Assembly: GCF_030813715.1 (NCBI RefSeq)
Contig: NZ_JAUSUZ010000001.1
Span: forward strand, 5,394,001 to 5,458,000
Direction: 5' to 3'
DNA from: Catenuloplanes indicus
Lineage (GTDB): Bacteria > Actinomycetota > Actinomycetes > Mycobacteriales > Micromonosporaceae
DNA: 64,000 bases
The position numbers and the translations under genes are program-made. The notes beneath the pieces were generated by a model. The model ran no database searches and was not told the DNA's origin. It saw only the letters and a program-made list of their open reading frames with translations. Positions 27,848-35,503 of the stretch are shown piece by piece. How positions within the stretch are numbered: position 1 is the first letter of the stretch; every line of letters starts with the position of its first letter.

Positions 27848-29431
27848 CTAGCGGCGCTCCGACATCCAGCCGCGCAGCATCTGGGCGACCTCGTCCGGCT
27901 GGTCGTCGACCATGCGCTCGATCTCCTTCTGGCGCATCGCGCGATCCTCCGCGTGCTGGTCGTTCGCGCGCTCGATCTCGACCTGCGTGCTCATCGAGGC
28001 GCGGCGGGCGCGCTCGGCCTCCTCCTCCGCGGCCAGGCGGGCCAGCTCCTCCTCGGTCAGGCGCTGGCGGCGGGCCTTCCGGCCGGCACGCCAGGCCACG
28101 AAGACCAGGATCAGCAGGATCAGCACGACCGCGCCGGTCTTGGCCAGCGACAGGTAGGTGGCCTGCTTGTCCGCGGTGGTCGCCTGGTTCAGCGACGCGG
28201 CGGCGGCCTCCGCGGCCGTGGTGTCGAACGGCACGGCCGACACCGCGAGCGTGTCACCGCGGGTGGTGTCGATGCCGGCCGCGGACGCGACCAGCTTCTC
28301 CACCTCGGCCGGGTCCATGCCGCCCGCGGCCGCGCTGTTGATGATGACGCCCATGTTGAGCTTCTTCAGCGCGCCACCGGCGGCCTTGCGGACCTCCTCG
28401 GTCTTGTTGACCGCGTTGTTCTTGGTGGACGTGGTCGACTCGTACGAGCCGTTCGCACCGTTCGCGTTGCCGTTCGGCACCTGGATGTTGTCCGGGCCGA
28501 GCACGCCGGCCGCGGTGTTGCCGCCGTTCGCGTACGTCTCCCGGCTGTTCGACTCGGACAGCGCCGGCACGGTCGGGTCGTAGCTGTACTTCGTGGTCTT
28601 GGTCTCGGTGTTGTCGAAGTCCAGGTCCGCGGTGGTGGTGACGGTCGAGTTGCCCGGGCCGAGCACCTTGTCCAGCATCGCCTGGATCTTGTTGTTCATC
28701 TGGGTCTGGAACGCGGCGGTCTTCTGGTCGCCGTCGCCGCTGCCCGCGCCGACCGTGCTGCCGTCTCCGGCGGAGAGCACCTTGCCGGAGGAGTCGGCCA
28801 CGGTCACCGCGGTCGGGTCGAGCCCGTCGACGCTGGACGCGACCAGGTGCACGACCGACTGGACCTGCTGGTTGGACAGCGGGGTGTTGCCCTGCGCGGC
28901 GATCAGGACGGAGGCGGTCGGCTTCTCCGCGTCGTCGGAGAAGACGTCCTTCTGCGGGATCGCCAGGTGCACGGTCGCGGCCTGGACGCCGTCGATCGAG
29001 CCGATGGTCTTGTTGAGCTCGCCCTCCAGCGCCCGCTGGTAGCCGACGTGCTGCATGAACTCCGAGGTGGTGATGCCCTGCTTGTCCAGCAGCGCGTAGC
29101 CGGAGTCGGAGTTGGCCGGCAGTCCCGCGCCGCTCATCTGGATCCGCAGGTCGTAGACCTGGTCCTTCGGAACCATGATGGTCGCGCCGCCGTCGGCGAG
29201 CTCGTAGGCGACACCCTCAGCCGTGAGATTCTCGACGATCGCGCTCGCGTCCTCACCGGAGAGGTTGTTGAACAACATCGCGTACGAGGGCTTCGAGGCC
29301 CAGGTGGCGAAGAAGTAACCGCCGATGGCCAGGGCGATGACCGCGAAGATCGTGACGGCCTTCTGGCCGGTGGTGAAGGAGGCGAACGAGTCGGTCAGGC
29401 GGCGGACGGGCGCCGGAAGCCGGTTCTTCAT
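27848..29431 (-). CDS. fliF: Flagellar MS-ring protein FliF
   Basis: 527 residues. A first membrane helix near residue 30 (VTIFAVIALAIGGYFFATW) and a second near residue 440 (TGAVVLILLILVFVAWRAGR) frame the periplasmic ring-building domains (NLSGEDASAIVENL, PKDQVYDLRIQMSGAGLP, YQRALEGELNKTIGSIDGV). The cytoplasmic tail binds FliG. It starts with a TAATG overlap with fliE. It is the base plate of the basal body. Confidence 0.96.
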   Translation of the reverse strand: MKNRLPAPVRRLTDSFASFTTGQKAVTIFAVIALAIGGYFFATWASKPSYAMLFNNLSGEDASAIVENLTAEGVAYELADGGATIMVPKDQVYDLRIQMSGAGLPANSDSGYALLDKQGITTSEFMQHVGYQRALEGELNKTIGSIDGVQAATVHLAIPQKDVFSDDAEKPTASVLIAAQGNTPLSNQQVQSVVHLVASSVDGLDPTAVTVADSSGKVLSAGDGSTVGAGSGDGDQKTAAFQTQMNNKIQAMLDKVLGPGNSTVTTTADLDFDNTETKTTKYSYDPTVPALSESNSRETYANGGNTAAGVLGPDNIQVPNGNANGANGSYESTTSTKNNAVNKTEEVRKAAGGALKKLNMGVIINSAAAGGMDPAEVEKLVASAAGIDTTRGDTLAVSAVPFDTTAAEAAAASLNQATTADKQATYLSLAKTGAVVLILLILVFVAWRAGRKARRQRLTEEELARLAAEEEAERARRASMSTQVEIERANDQHAEDRAMRQKEIERMVDDQPDEVAQMLRGWMSERR

Positions 29432-29754
29432 TAAGCCTGCATCCTCATAATCTCTGTGAAGGCCTCAACGGCCTTGTTCCGAACTGCCACGGTGAGTTGG
29501 GTCGCCAGCGCCGCTTCGGTGCTGGCCATCGTGTAGGCGGCTGGATCCGAGAGAGTGCCGTTAGCGGCTTGTACAGCCAGTTCATCGGCACGGCCCTGGA
29601 CCTTCTGAAGGTTTTCCAGACCGCTGCTGAGCATCGAGGCGAAGTCCCCGTTCGGGCCGGAGACGGCCGGCGTGGACGACGGCGCGCTCGGTGCGACGGG
29701 CGCGATCGGCAGTGCGGCGCCGATGCCGGAGATGCCGGAGATCGGAGATGTCAT
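29431..29754 (-). CDS. fliE: Flagellar MS-ring/rod junction protein FliE
   Basis: 107 residues. An unstructured Pro/Ser/Ala N-terminus is followed by the FliE core ([53 protein letters not shown], given in part). FliE anchors the rod to the MS-ring. Its stop overlaps the fliF start (TAATG), and its start overlaps the flgC end. Confidence 0.94.
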   Translation of the reverse strand: MTSPISGISGIGAALPIAPVAPSAPSSTPAVSGPNGDFASMLSSGLENLQKVQGRADELAVQAANGTLSDPAAYTMASTEAALATQLTVAVRNKAVEAFTEIMRMQA

Positions 29755-30152
29755 CAGGAGCCCTTCCCGAGCTGGATGGCGGCGTTGTAGGAGTCCTTGG
29801 CGCGTTCGACGACGGAGAGGTTGGCCTGGTAGCCGCGCTGTGCCATGACCAGCTGGCCCATCTGGGAGCCGAGGTCGATGTCGGGCATGCGCACGTATCC
29901 GTCGGCGTCCGCGAGCGGGTGGTTCGGGTCGTGCACCAGCCGGCCCTCGGCACTGCCGAACGCGGCGCCGCCGACCTGCACGCCGTTGCCGTCACCGGCC
30001 TCCTGCGCGATGACGTAGCGCTCCCGGAACGCCGCCTCCGACGTCCGGGTGACCGTGTTCATGTTCGCGACGTTGTCCGACACCGCGTCCAGCCACTTGC
30101 GGTAGACCGTGACGCCGGTGCTGGCGACGCCGATCGCGTTGAATGTGCTCAC
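29754..30152 (-). CDS. flgC: Flagellar basal-body rod protein FlgC
   Basis: 132 residues with the rod signature at the N-terminus ([29 protein letters not shown]) and the C-terminal helix ([20 protein letters not shown]). It follows flgB by 12 bp. With FlgB it makes up the proximal rod. Confidence 0.95.
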   Translation of the reverse strand: MSTFNAIGVASTGVTVYRKWLDAVSDNVANMNTVTRTSEAAFRERYVIAQEAGDGNGVQVGGAAFGSAEGRLVHDPNHPLADADGYVRMPDIDLGSQMGQLVMAQRGYQANLSVVERAKDSYNAAIQLGKGS

Positions 30153-30164
30153 CGGTTATCCCCC

Positions 30165-30506
30165 TCAGCCCTTCAGAACCGTGCTGATCAGGCCGTACTT
30201 GCTGTCCAGGGCGCGCAGCGTGAGCTGGTACCGCATGGACGTGTCGACGTGCGAGAGCGTCTCCTCGTCGAGGTTGACGTTGCTGCCGTTGAGCCGCGTC
30301 GGCTCCAGCGAGCGGTCCACGCTCGGCGCGACGCGGGTCGGCTGGCCGGTCTCGACGGCGTGCGAGAGCGCCTCCTCGAACTTGACCTTCTGGGCGTGGT
30401 AGCCCGGGGTCTCGATGTTGGCGATGTTGTTGGCGATCGCCTTCTGCCGGGCGGCGAGCCCGTTCACGGCGATACGCAGCGCTGACGACGTGACATCGTC
30501 GAACAC
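30165..30506 (-). CDS. flgB: Flagellar basal-body rod protein FlgB
   Basis: 113 residues with LRIAVNGLAARQKAIANNIANIETPGYHAQ, the FlgB/rod signature (quoted in two halves: LRIAVNGLAARQKA and IANNIANIETPGYH). The end is MRYQLTLRALDSKYGLISTVLKG. It is the first gene of the 12-gene unit that ends at flgE. AAGGGGGAAGGAG precedes the start. A FliA-type promoter is 80 bp upstream. Confidence 0.95.
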   Translation of the reverse strand: MFDDVTSSALRIAVNGLAARQKAIANNIANIETPGYHAQKVKFEEALSHAVETGQPTRVAPSVDRSLEPTRLNGSNVNLDEETLSHVDTSMRYQLTLRALDSKYGLISTVLKG

Positions 30507-30586
30507 GGCAGCGACTCCTTCCCCCTTGCGTGGCCGCCGGTCCGTGGCGAGTCGTTCCCTGAGCGCTCCGTGCTCGTGCCCTTCCC

Positions 30587-30612
30587 ATCGGCCACGGCGG
30601 CGCGCGCTTGAG
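30587..30612 (-). promoter_or_regulatory. FliA-type promoter for the flgB-flgE unit
   Basis: CTCA (30612-30609), 16 bp, GCCGAT (30592-30587) on the minus strand. It is about 80 bp before the flgB start and downstream of the hairpin at 30668-30702. Confidence 0.7.
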
Positions 30613-30667
30613 GCCGCACGGGTTTCCGCTCAGTTGCGGATTCCGCTATCGAGTTGTCAAGAGACTC

Positions 30668-30702
30668 GTCCCCACGGACCCAGAGCGCGGGTCCGTGGGG
30701 AC
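30668..30702 (-). terminator. Hairpin after orf113, before flgB
   Basis: GTCCCCACGGACCC (30668-30681) pairs perfectly with 30689-30702 around a 7-nt loop. On the minus strand it lies 32 bp after the orf113 stop and 56 bp upstream of the flgB promoter. It isolates the fliC-fliD-fliS-orf113 unit from the flgB unit. Confidence 0.75.
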
Positions 30703-30734
30703 AGGGCAGAACAAAAGCCTTATGGGGTACGGAT

Positions 30735-31076
30735 TCACATGGCGCAGTCCAGGTACGCCGGCCTCGACGGCACCGAGTCGCGGGTTTCCACCTTCGCCAC
30801 GGCCGCCACCTGCCGGCGCGTGCCGACCAGGCGCTGCGCGAGCAGCTGCGCGGCCGCGGTCTGCCGCTTGAGGATGCCGTCCGCGCGCGGCCGCAGGTCC
30901 AGCGGAAGCGGGCCGAGGCCCTCCGGCGGCGACCACGGGTCGGGCACCGGCGCGTCGTCCAGCCGGTGCGCGTCGGCCAGCATCGTCTCCACGGCGGAGA
31001 CGTCCAGCTCCAGGCGGTCGAGCGCCTCGGTCCAGGCCGACCGCCAGTCGTCCTCCGTACCGTGTGCGGTGTTCAT
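30735..31076 (-). CDS. Small helical protein downstream of fliS (possible FliT-type chaperone)
   Basis: 113 residues from the ATG at 31076 (MNTAHGTEDDWRSAW), 11 bp after fliS. It is predicted helical: a first amphipathic helix (TEALDRLELDVSAVETML), a Pro-rich loop (DDAPVPDPWSPPEGLGPLP) and a last helix (LKRQTAAAQLLAQRLVGTRRQVAAV). In many bacteria the gene after fliS is the FliD chaperone fliT, and size and helicity fit that. No sequence signature proves it. It is the last gene before the hairpin at 30668. Confidence 0.65.
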   Translation of the reverse strand: MNTAHGTEDDWRSAWTEALDRLELDVSAVETMLADAHRLDDAPVPDPWSPPEGLGPLPLDLRPRADGILKRQTAAAQLLAQRLVGTRRQVAAVAKVETRDSVPSRPAYLDCAM

Positions 31077-31087
31077 GGTGGTTTCTC

Positions 31088-31471
31088 TCAGCCGGCCGCC
31101 GCGGGCTGCGCGGCCGCCTCCCGCCACGCGTCCCGGACCGGTTCGATCTGTTCGCGCACCAGGCGGGCCCGCTCCGCGTCACCGCCCACGTTCGCGCCGA
31201 TCAGCTCCGCCAGCCAGTACGCGTACAGCGCGGCCAGCCCGGCCGCGCCGGACCAGACGGACATGTCCAGCGTCGAGCGCAGCTCGATGATGATCTCCTG
31301 GGCGTGCTGGAGCCGGTCGGACGCGGTGGTCCGGTCGCCGGCCAGCAGCGCCTCCTCGCCCTGCGCCACGTCCAGCACCAGGCGGTCGTAGAGCATCACC
31401 AGCAGCCGCCCGGGCGAGGCGGTGTTGATCGAGTCGTTGAGATAGCGGTTGCGCAGCGCCGGGCTGGTCAT
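31088..31471 (-). CDS. fliS: Flagellin chaperone FliS
   Basis: 127 residues beginning RNRYLNDSINTASPGRLLVMLYDRLVLDV, the FliS family start (RYL..S..TASP..L..MLYD). Helical throughout, with a polar tail. It binds the C-terminus of flagellin to stop premature polymerisation and pilots it to FlhA. In B. subtilis it also helps FliW-CsrA control. It sits 14 bp after fliD. Confidence 0.95.
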   Translation of the reverse strand: MTSPALRNRYLNDSINTASPGRLLVMLYDRLVLDVAQGEEALLAGDRTTASDRLQHAQEIIIELRSTLDMSVWSGAAGLAALYAYWLAELIGANVGGDAERARLVREQIEPVRDAWREAAAQPAAAG

Positions 31472-31485
31472 CTCGGTTCATCCCC

Positions 31486-32790
31486 CTACAGGCTGGCGAG
31501 CTGTCCGGACAGCCAGCTGGACTGGTTGTTCAACGAACTCAGCGAGGTCTCCATGGCGGAGAACTGGCGGGTGAGCGCGGTCTTGCGCGCGGCGAGCCGG
31601 ATATCCCAGCTGCTGATCTGGTCGTTCATGTTCTCGATGAGCGACTTGCGGCCGTTGATCACGTCAGTGACGCCGGTCTGCGACTTGTCCGACAGCTCCT
31701 TGACCTTGGTCGCGTACGACGTGGTGGCCGTCTTGATCGCGTCCGGGTTGGCCTCGTACGCGGCCTTGAACTTGGTCTCGTCGAACGAGACGGTGCCGTC
31801 CCGGGTGAGCGAGATGCCCAGTTTCGAGAGGCTGCCGAAGTCCTCCAGGCCACCGCTGACCGTACCGAGCAGCCGCTGGCTGATCTGCCGCACCGAGAAG
31901 TCGCCGGCCAGCGCGGCCGCGCTCGACTTGGTCGCCGACGTCGAGCTGTACGCGGTCTGCTTGCTGATCTCGGAGAACGCGCCGTTCATGGCGTCGACCA
32001 GCGACTTCACCTTGGCGGTGATCGCTGAGGTGTCCGAGGCGACGTCGACCGTCACGCCGGTCTCGCCCGCCTTGGTCACCGTGATCGAGGTGCCCGGGAT
32101 CAGATTGGAGAACGTGTTGCTGGTGCTGGTCACGGAGTAGCCGCCGTCCGCGTCCGCGCCGCCCACCTGGAGCTTCGCGTCGGACGCCGCGGTCGGCGTC
32201 TTGATCTCGGTGTCGAAGCCGGCGTCGATGGTGAAGCCGTTCGCGACCCCGGCCTTGGTCGAGCTCATCTGCAGGACGCTCTCGCCGCCCTCCAGGGCGA
32301 CGACCGTCGCCTTGATGCCGAGGCCGGCGCCGTTGATGGCGCTGGCGATGCCGGCGAGCGAACGGTCGGCCGAGATGTCGACGTTCGACTGCGTACCGTC
32401 GCCCTTGGTGATGCTGATACTGCTCTGACTGGTGGCGTCGCCGGTGCTCACGGCGCGCGTGGTGGACACCTGCGCCCGGGACAACGAGATCACGTCGAAC
32501 GTGACCGTGCCGGTCTGCGTGGAGTTGCCGCTCGCGGTGGTCGCGGAGACGGTGCTGCTGGACGAGGTCGCCTTCGCGGACCGCCAGGTGGCGAGCTTGC
32601 CGAGTTCGTCGGCCGCGTTCTCGGCGGCCGCGAGCTTGGTGTTCACGGACTGATAGGCGGTGACCGCCTTCTCCTCCGTGCTCACCTTCGTCTTCAGACG
32701 GGTCTGACCTGCCGCCTCGACCTGCATGAGCTGGGAGACGAGCGTGCTGGTGTCCATGCCGCTGACGAGGCCGCTGACGCTGGTGGTCAC
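31486..32790 (-). CDS. fliD: Flagellar filament cap protein FliD
   Basis: 434 residues from the GTG at 32790 (VTTSVSGLVSGMDTSTLVSQL), with GGAGGG 7 bp upstream; the longer frame from 32826 adds a non-family stretch. The N-terminal FliD domain, a hypervariable middle and the C-terminal domain (ELSDKSQTGVTDVINGRKSLIENMNDQISSW, in part) are present. FliD forms the cap under which flagellin is added. It follows fliC after a hairpin and probably receives read-through transcription. Confidence 0.94.
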   Translation of the reverse strand: MTTSVSGLVSGMDTSTLVSQLMQVEAAGQTRLKTKVSTEEKAVTAYQSVNTKLAAAENAADELGKLATWRSAKATSSSSTVSATTASGNSTQTGTVTFDVISLSRAQVSTTRAVSTGDATSQSSISITKGDGTQSNVDISADRSLAGIASAINGAGLGIKATVVALEGGESVLQMSSTKAGVANGFTIDAGFDTEIKTPTAASDAKLQVGGADADGGYSVTSTSNTFSNLIPGTSITVTKAGETGVTVDVASDTSAITAKVKSLVDAMNGAFSEISKQTAYSSTSATKSSAAALAGDFSVRQISQRLLGTVSGGLEDFGSLSKLGISLTRDGTVSFDETKFKAAYEANPDAIKTATTSYATKVKELSDKSQTGVTDVINGRKSLIENMNDQISSWDIRLAARKTALTRQFSAMETSLSSLNNQSSWLSGQLASL

Positions 32791-32832
32791 GTGCGATCCC
32801 TCCGAAGGTAGGGAATGGGAATTCATGGGATA

Positions 32833-32863
32833 GGGGCGGCCGGCGCCGTCTGCCAGCCGCCCC
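32833..32863 (-). terminator. Hairpin after fliC
   Basis: GGGGCGGCCGG (32833-32843) pairs with CCAGCCGCCCC (32853-32863) with one wobble, around a 9-nt loop. It lies in the fliC-fliD gap without a U-tract. It probably reduces read-through so that far more fliC than fliD mRNA is made. Confidence 0.6.
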
Positions 32864-32915
32864 CACCTATTCGATTGTGAGAAGCGATCTTCAGTTGATT
32901 AAGTTGTTGTGTGGC

Positions 32916-33743
32916 CTAGCGCAGCAGCGACAGAACGCCCTGCGGGGCCTGGTTCGCCTGGGCCAGCATCGAGGTGCCAGCCTGCGACAGGATCTGGGCC
33001 CGCGTGAACGAGACCATCTCCTGGGCCATGTCGGTGTCACGGATACGCGACTCCGACGCCGACAGGTTCTCGACCGACACGTTCAGGTTGTTGATCGTGT
33101 GCTCGAGACGGTTCTGGTACGCACCGAGCGTCGCACGGGTGGTGGAGACGTTCTTGATCGCGTCGTCGATGGACGCGATCGCGGCGTCCGCACCGGTGGT
33201 CAGGTCGATGCCGCCGACACCCAGGCTGGTGGAGTCCATGGCCTGCGTGATGGCGACGGTGAACTTACCGCCCGTGGCGGTGATGTCCTTCCAGTCCACC
33301 TGGAAGTCACCGCTGTAGTTGCCGTCGAGGAGCGCCTGGGATCCGAACTTGGTGGTGTTCGCAATCCGGTCGAGCTCCTTGCCCAGCTCCGCGAACTCGG
33401 TGTTGCTCGCGGTACGCGCGTCGAGGTCGTTGGAACCCGACGACGACGCCTGCACCGACAGGTCACGCATACGCTGGAGAATGCTGTGCACCTCGGTGAG
33501 CGCACCTTCAGCGGTCTGCACGACGCTGATACCGTCCTGCGCGTTGCGAACGGCGACCTTGAGGCCACCGGTCTGGGCGCGCAGGCCCTCGCTGATGCTC
33601 AGACCAGCCGCGTCGTCGGCCGCCCGGTTGATGCGGAAACCGCTGGACAGCTTCTCCAGCGACTTCGCCATCTGGCCGTCCGTGACGGACAGGTTCCGGT
33701 AGGCGTTCTGCGCGGCGATGTTCTGGTTGATACGAAGACCCAT
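32916..33743 (-). CDS. fliC: Flagellin FliC
   Basis: 275 residues. Both conserved ends are present: N-terminal [21 protein letters not shown] and [22 protein letters not shown]-terminal [22 protein letters not shown] and [26 protein letters not shown] (shown in part). The central part is only about 100 residues, so the filament surface domain is small. It is exported by the type III apparatus with FliS. Transcription starts from a FliA-type promoter, and the leader contains CsrA-type sites. Confidence 0.97.
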   Translation of the reverse strand: MGLRINQNIAAQNAYRNLSVTDGQMAKSLEKLSSGFRINRAADDAAGLSISEGLRAQTGGLKVAVRNAQDGISVVQTAEGALTEVHSILQRMRDLSVQASSSGSNDLDARTASNTEFAELGKELDRIANTTKFGSQALLDGNYSGDFQVDWKDITATGGKFTVAITQAMDSTSLGVGGIDLTTGADAAIASIDDAIKNVSTTRATLGAYQNRLEHTINNLNVSVENLSASESRIRDTDMAQEMVSFTRAQILSQAGTSMLAQANQAPQGVLSLLR

Positions 33744-33800
33744 GTGAAATTCCTCCTTGAGATCGGGCCCCTGTGCGGCACATCCGTGCGCCGTACGCCA
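33744..33800 (-). promoter_or_regulatory. fliC leader with two CsrA-type sites
   Basis: On the mRNA strand GCAC-GGAT-GTGC (33789-33778) is a hairpin with GGA in its loop. The second site, CAAGGAGGA (about 33761-33753), overlaps the ribosome-binding site. One GGA hairpin upstream plus one GGA in the Shine-Dalgarno is the arrangement of the B. subtilis hag leader repressed by CsrA and released by FliW. Both csrA and fliW are in this cluster. Confidence 0.6.
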
Positions 33801-33806
33801 TGACTA

Positions 33807-33832
33807 TTCGGCGCGGGGGACTCGCTCCTGAG
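33807..33832 (-). promoter_or_regulatory. FliA-type promoter for fliC
   Basis: CTCA (33832-33829), 16 bp, GCCGAA (33812-33807) on the minus strand, the best match of the series. It lies 64 bp upstream of the fliC start codon. Confidence 0.8.
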
Positions 33833-33928
33833 ATTTCGCGAGAGATTTTCTGGCTTTCGGCGCCGGCCCGGAAAAGAGCCGGAACGCCTGCGGGAGAAGG
33901 ATCGGCGGTGCCGGGCGCGGCCTGAGCG

Positions 33929-34804
33929 TCAGGCCGCTATCGCGATCGGGACACCGTGGTGGTCGGTGAACGCGAGCCTGGTGTGCAGGTTCCCGAGCGA
34001 GCCGACCTCCTGGTAGTAGGACGCCCGGCGGCGGGCCACGCACCCGTCCTTCCTGTCCTTGCGGTCCACCAGCTCCGGGTCCAGGTGCGTGTTGAGCCCC
34101 TCGCGCAGCAGCGTCAGTGCCTCCGCGCGCAGTTGCGAGACGCGGGACTCGGTCACGCCGAGTTCGGCCGCGATCGTCGCCATCGGCCGCTCCTGCATGA
34201 AGTAGCCGGTGACCACGGTGCGCAGCCGGTCCGGCAGCGCCTCGATGGCGTTGTGCAGGTAGCCGATCTTCTCCCGGTGCAGCAGCAGGTCCTCCGGGCC
34301 CGCGGTGCGCTCGGTGACCATGTCCTCCGCGGCGCCCGTGGTGAAGCCCTGCAGGCTGAGCACGACCGCGCGCTGCACGTCGTCCTCCACCTCCTTGAGC
34401 TCGTCCACCGCGATGCCGAGGAACGCGGCCAGCTCCTGCTGGGTCGGCGTCCGCCCGAGCGTGGCGGTCAGCTCCTGCCGGGCGGTGTCGGTCTTGCGGG
34501 CCCGGGACCGGACGGACCGGGAGGCCCAGTCCAGGTGGCGCAGCTCGTCGAGGAGCGCGCCGCGCACGCGGGTGGCGGCGAACCGGGCGAACGGGATGCC
34601 CCGCGACGGGTCGAAGCCGCGCGCGGCCGTGACCAGCGCGGCGAGGCCGGCCGAGGTCAGGTCGTCGCGATTGACGTGCGAGGGCACCCGGCTCAGCATG
34701 TCGCGGACCAGGTGGCCGACGAGCGGGATGTGTTCCCGGATCAAATGCTCCTGCTCGTGGGCGGTGGCGACGTTCGCGGCGGTGGCCGCGGCGACGGCAG
34801 TCAT
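33929..34804 (-). CDS. fliA: FliA/WhiG-family sigma factor
   Basis: 291 residues. Region 2 (HIPLVGHLVRDMLSRVPSHV, DPSRGIPFARFAATRVRGALLDELR), region 3 (RQELTATLGRTPTQQELAAFLGI) and region 4 (ALPDRLRTVVTGYFMQERPMATIAAELGVTESRVSQL) follow the flagellar/sporulation sigma order; each is quoted in part. About 55 extra residues follow region 4, unusual for FliA. It should read the CTCA-N16-GCCGA promoters. It is divergent from flgN and alone in its unit, with a palindrome and a direct-repeat site in the promoter. Confidence 0.93.
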   Translation of the reverse strand: MTAVAAATAANVATAHEQEHLIREHIPLVGHLVRDMLSRVPSHVNRDDLTSAGLAALVTAARGFDPSRGIPFARFAATRVRGALLDELRHLDWASRSVRSRARKTDTARQELTATLGRTPTQQELAAFLGIAVDELKEVEDDVQRAVVLSLQGFTTGAAEDMVTERTAGPEDLLLHREKIGYLHNAIEALPDRLRTVVTGYFMQERPMATIAAELGVTESRVSQLRAEALTLLREGLNTHLDPELVDRKDRKDGCVARRRASYYQEVGSLGNLHTRLAFTDHHGVPIAIAA

Positions 34805-34832
34805 GGAGGTTCCCCCTCAGGCGTAGGCCCGC

Positions 34833-34919
34833 GCTCGCGCGAGCTGTTCACCGTGAACAAGAGAAACTCTCTGTTACTCAGGGTGCCGTGTCCGTGACTT
34901 ACGGTTGCCATTTGGTTGC
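34833..34919 (-). promoter_or_regulatory. fliA control region: direct-repeat box and palindromes
   Basis: The minus strand has GCAACCA-N4-GCAACCG at 34919-34902, the best direct-repeat box of the window. Downstream are TGTTCACGGTGAACA (34859-34845), a perfect palindrome with 7-bp arms, and GCTCGCGCGAGC (34844-34833). AGAGA-AAC-TCTCT is at 34860-34872. The box fits an activator site; the palindromes near the expected transcript start fit a repressor. Confidence 0.55.
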
Positions 34920-34949
34920 ATCCGGCCCGGAATCCTCAGGTCAAAACGT

Positions 34950-34975
34950 CTCAGGGGCGGGGTGCAGCTGCCGAC
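34950..34975 (+). promoter_or_regulatory. FliA-type promoter for flgN-flgK-flgL-fliW-csrA
   Basis: CTCA (34950-34953), 16 bp, GCCGAC (34970-34975) on the plus strand, 45 bp before the GTG of flgN. Confidence 0.65.
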
Positions 34976-35020
34976 CTGCAAGGACGAACAGGGGACATCG
35001 TCCGGCAGGCGGAGGCACGC

Positions 35021-35503
35021 GTGAGCTTGATCGAACTGTCCAGCGTCCTGTGGCGTACCCGGGAGCTGATGGAGCTGCTGCTCTTCAAGCTCGAAGAGGA
35101 GCAGGTACTGCTCGCCTCCGGCCGCTCGCGGTGGCTCGCGCACGCGACCCGTGAGGTCGAGATGGTCCTCGAACAGATGCGTGAGACCGAGGTCATCCGC
35201 GCCGCCCACGCGCAGGCGGCCGCGGTCGAGCTCGGGCTCTCGCCCGAAGCCAGCCTGGGGGAGATCGCCGACGCGGCGGCCGCGCCGTGGAGCGACCTCC
35301 TCCATGAACACCGTAAGTCATTTCTGACGCTGACCGCGGAGATCAGCGGTCTTGCCGCCACCAACCGTGACCTGCTCTCAGCCGGGCAGCGCGCCGCGCG
35401 CGAGACCATGATGATCATCGCCGGTTCCGTCGAGACCTACGGCCCGCAGGGTCAGTCCGTGTCCGTCGGCCACCGTGCCCGCCTAGTGGATGAGGCGATT
35501 TGA
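35021..35503 (+). CDS. flgN: FlgN-type export chaperone
   Basis: 160 residues from the GTG at 35021 (SLIELSSVLWRTRELMELLL), with GGAGG 6 bp upstream. An earlier ATG at 34916 lies before the promoter motif and is rejected. The protein is helical, with LLFKLEEEQVLLASGRSRWLAHATREVE, as in FlgN proteins that guard FlgK and FlgL before export. The TGA stop overlaps the flgK ATG (TGATG), matching the chaperone-substrate pairing. Confidence 0.86.
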   Translation: MSLIELSSVLWRTRELMELLLFKLEEEQVLLASGRSRWLAHATREVEMVLEQMRETEVIRAAHAQAAAVELGLSPEASLGEIADAAAAPWSDLLHEHRKSFLTLTAEISGLAATNRDLLSAGQRAARETMMIIAGSVETYGPQGQSVSVGHRARLVDEAI

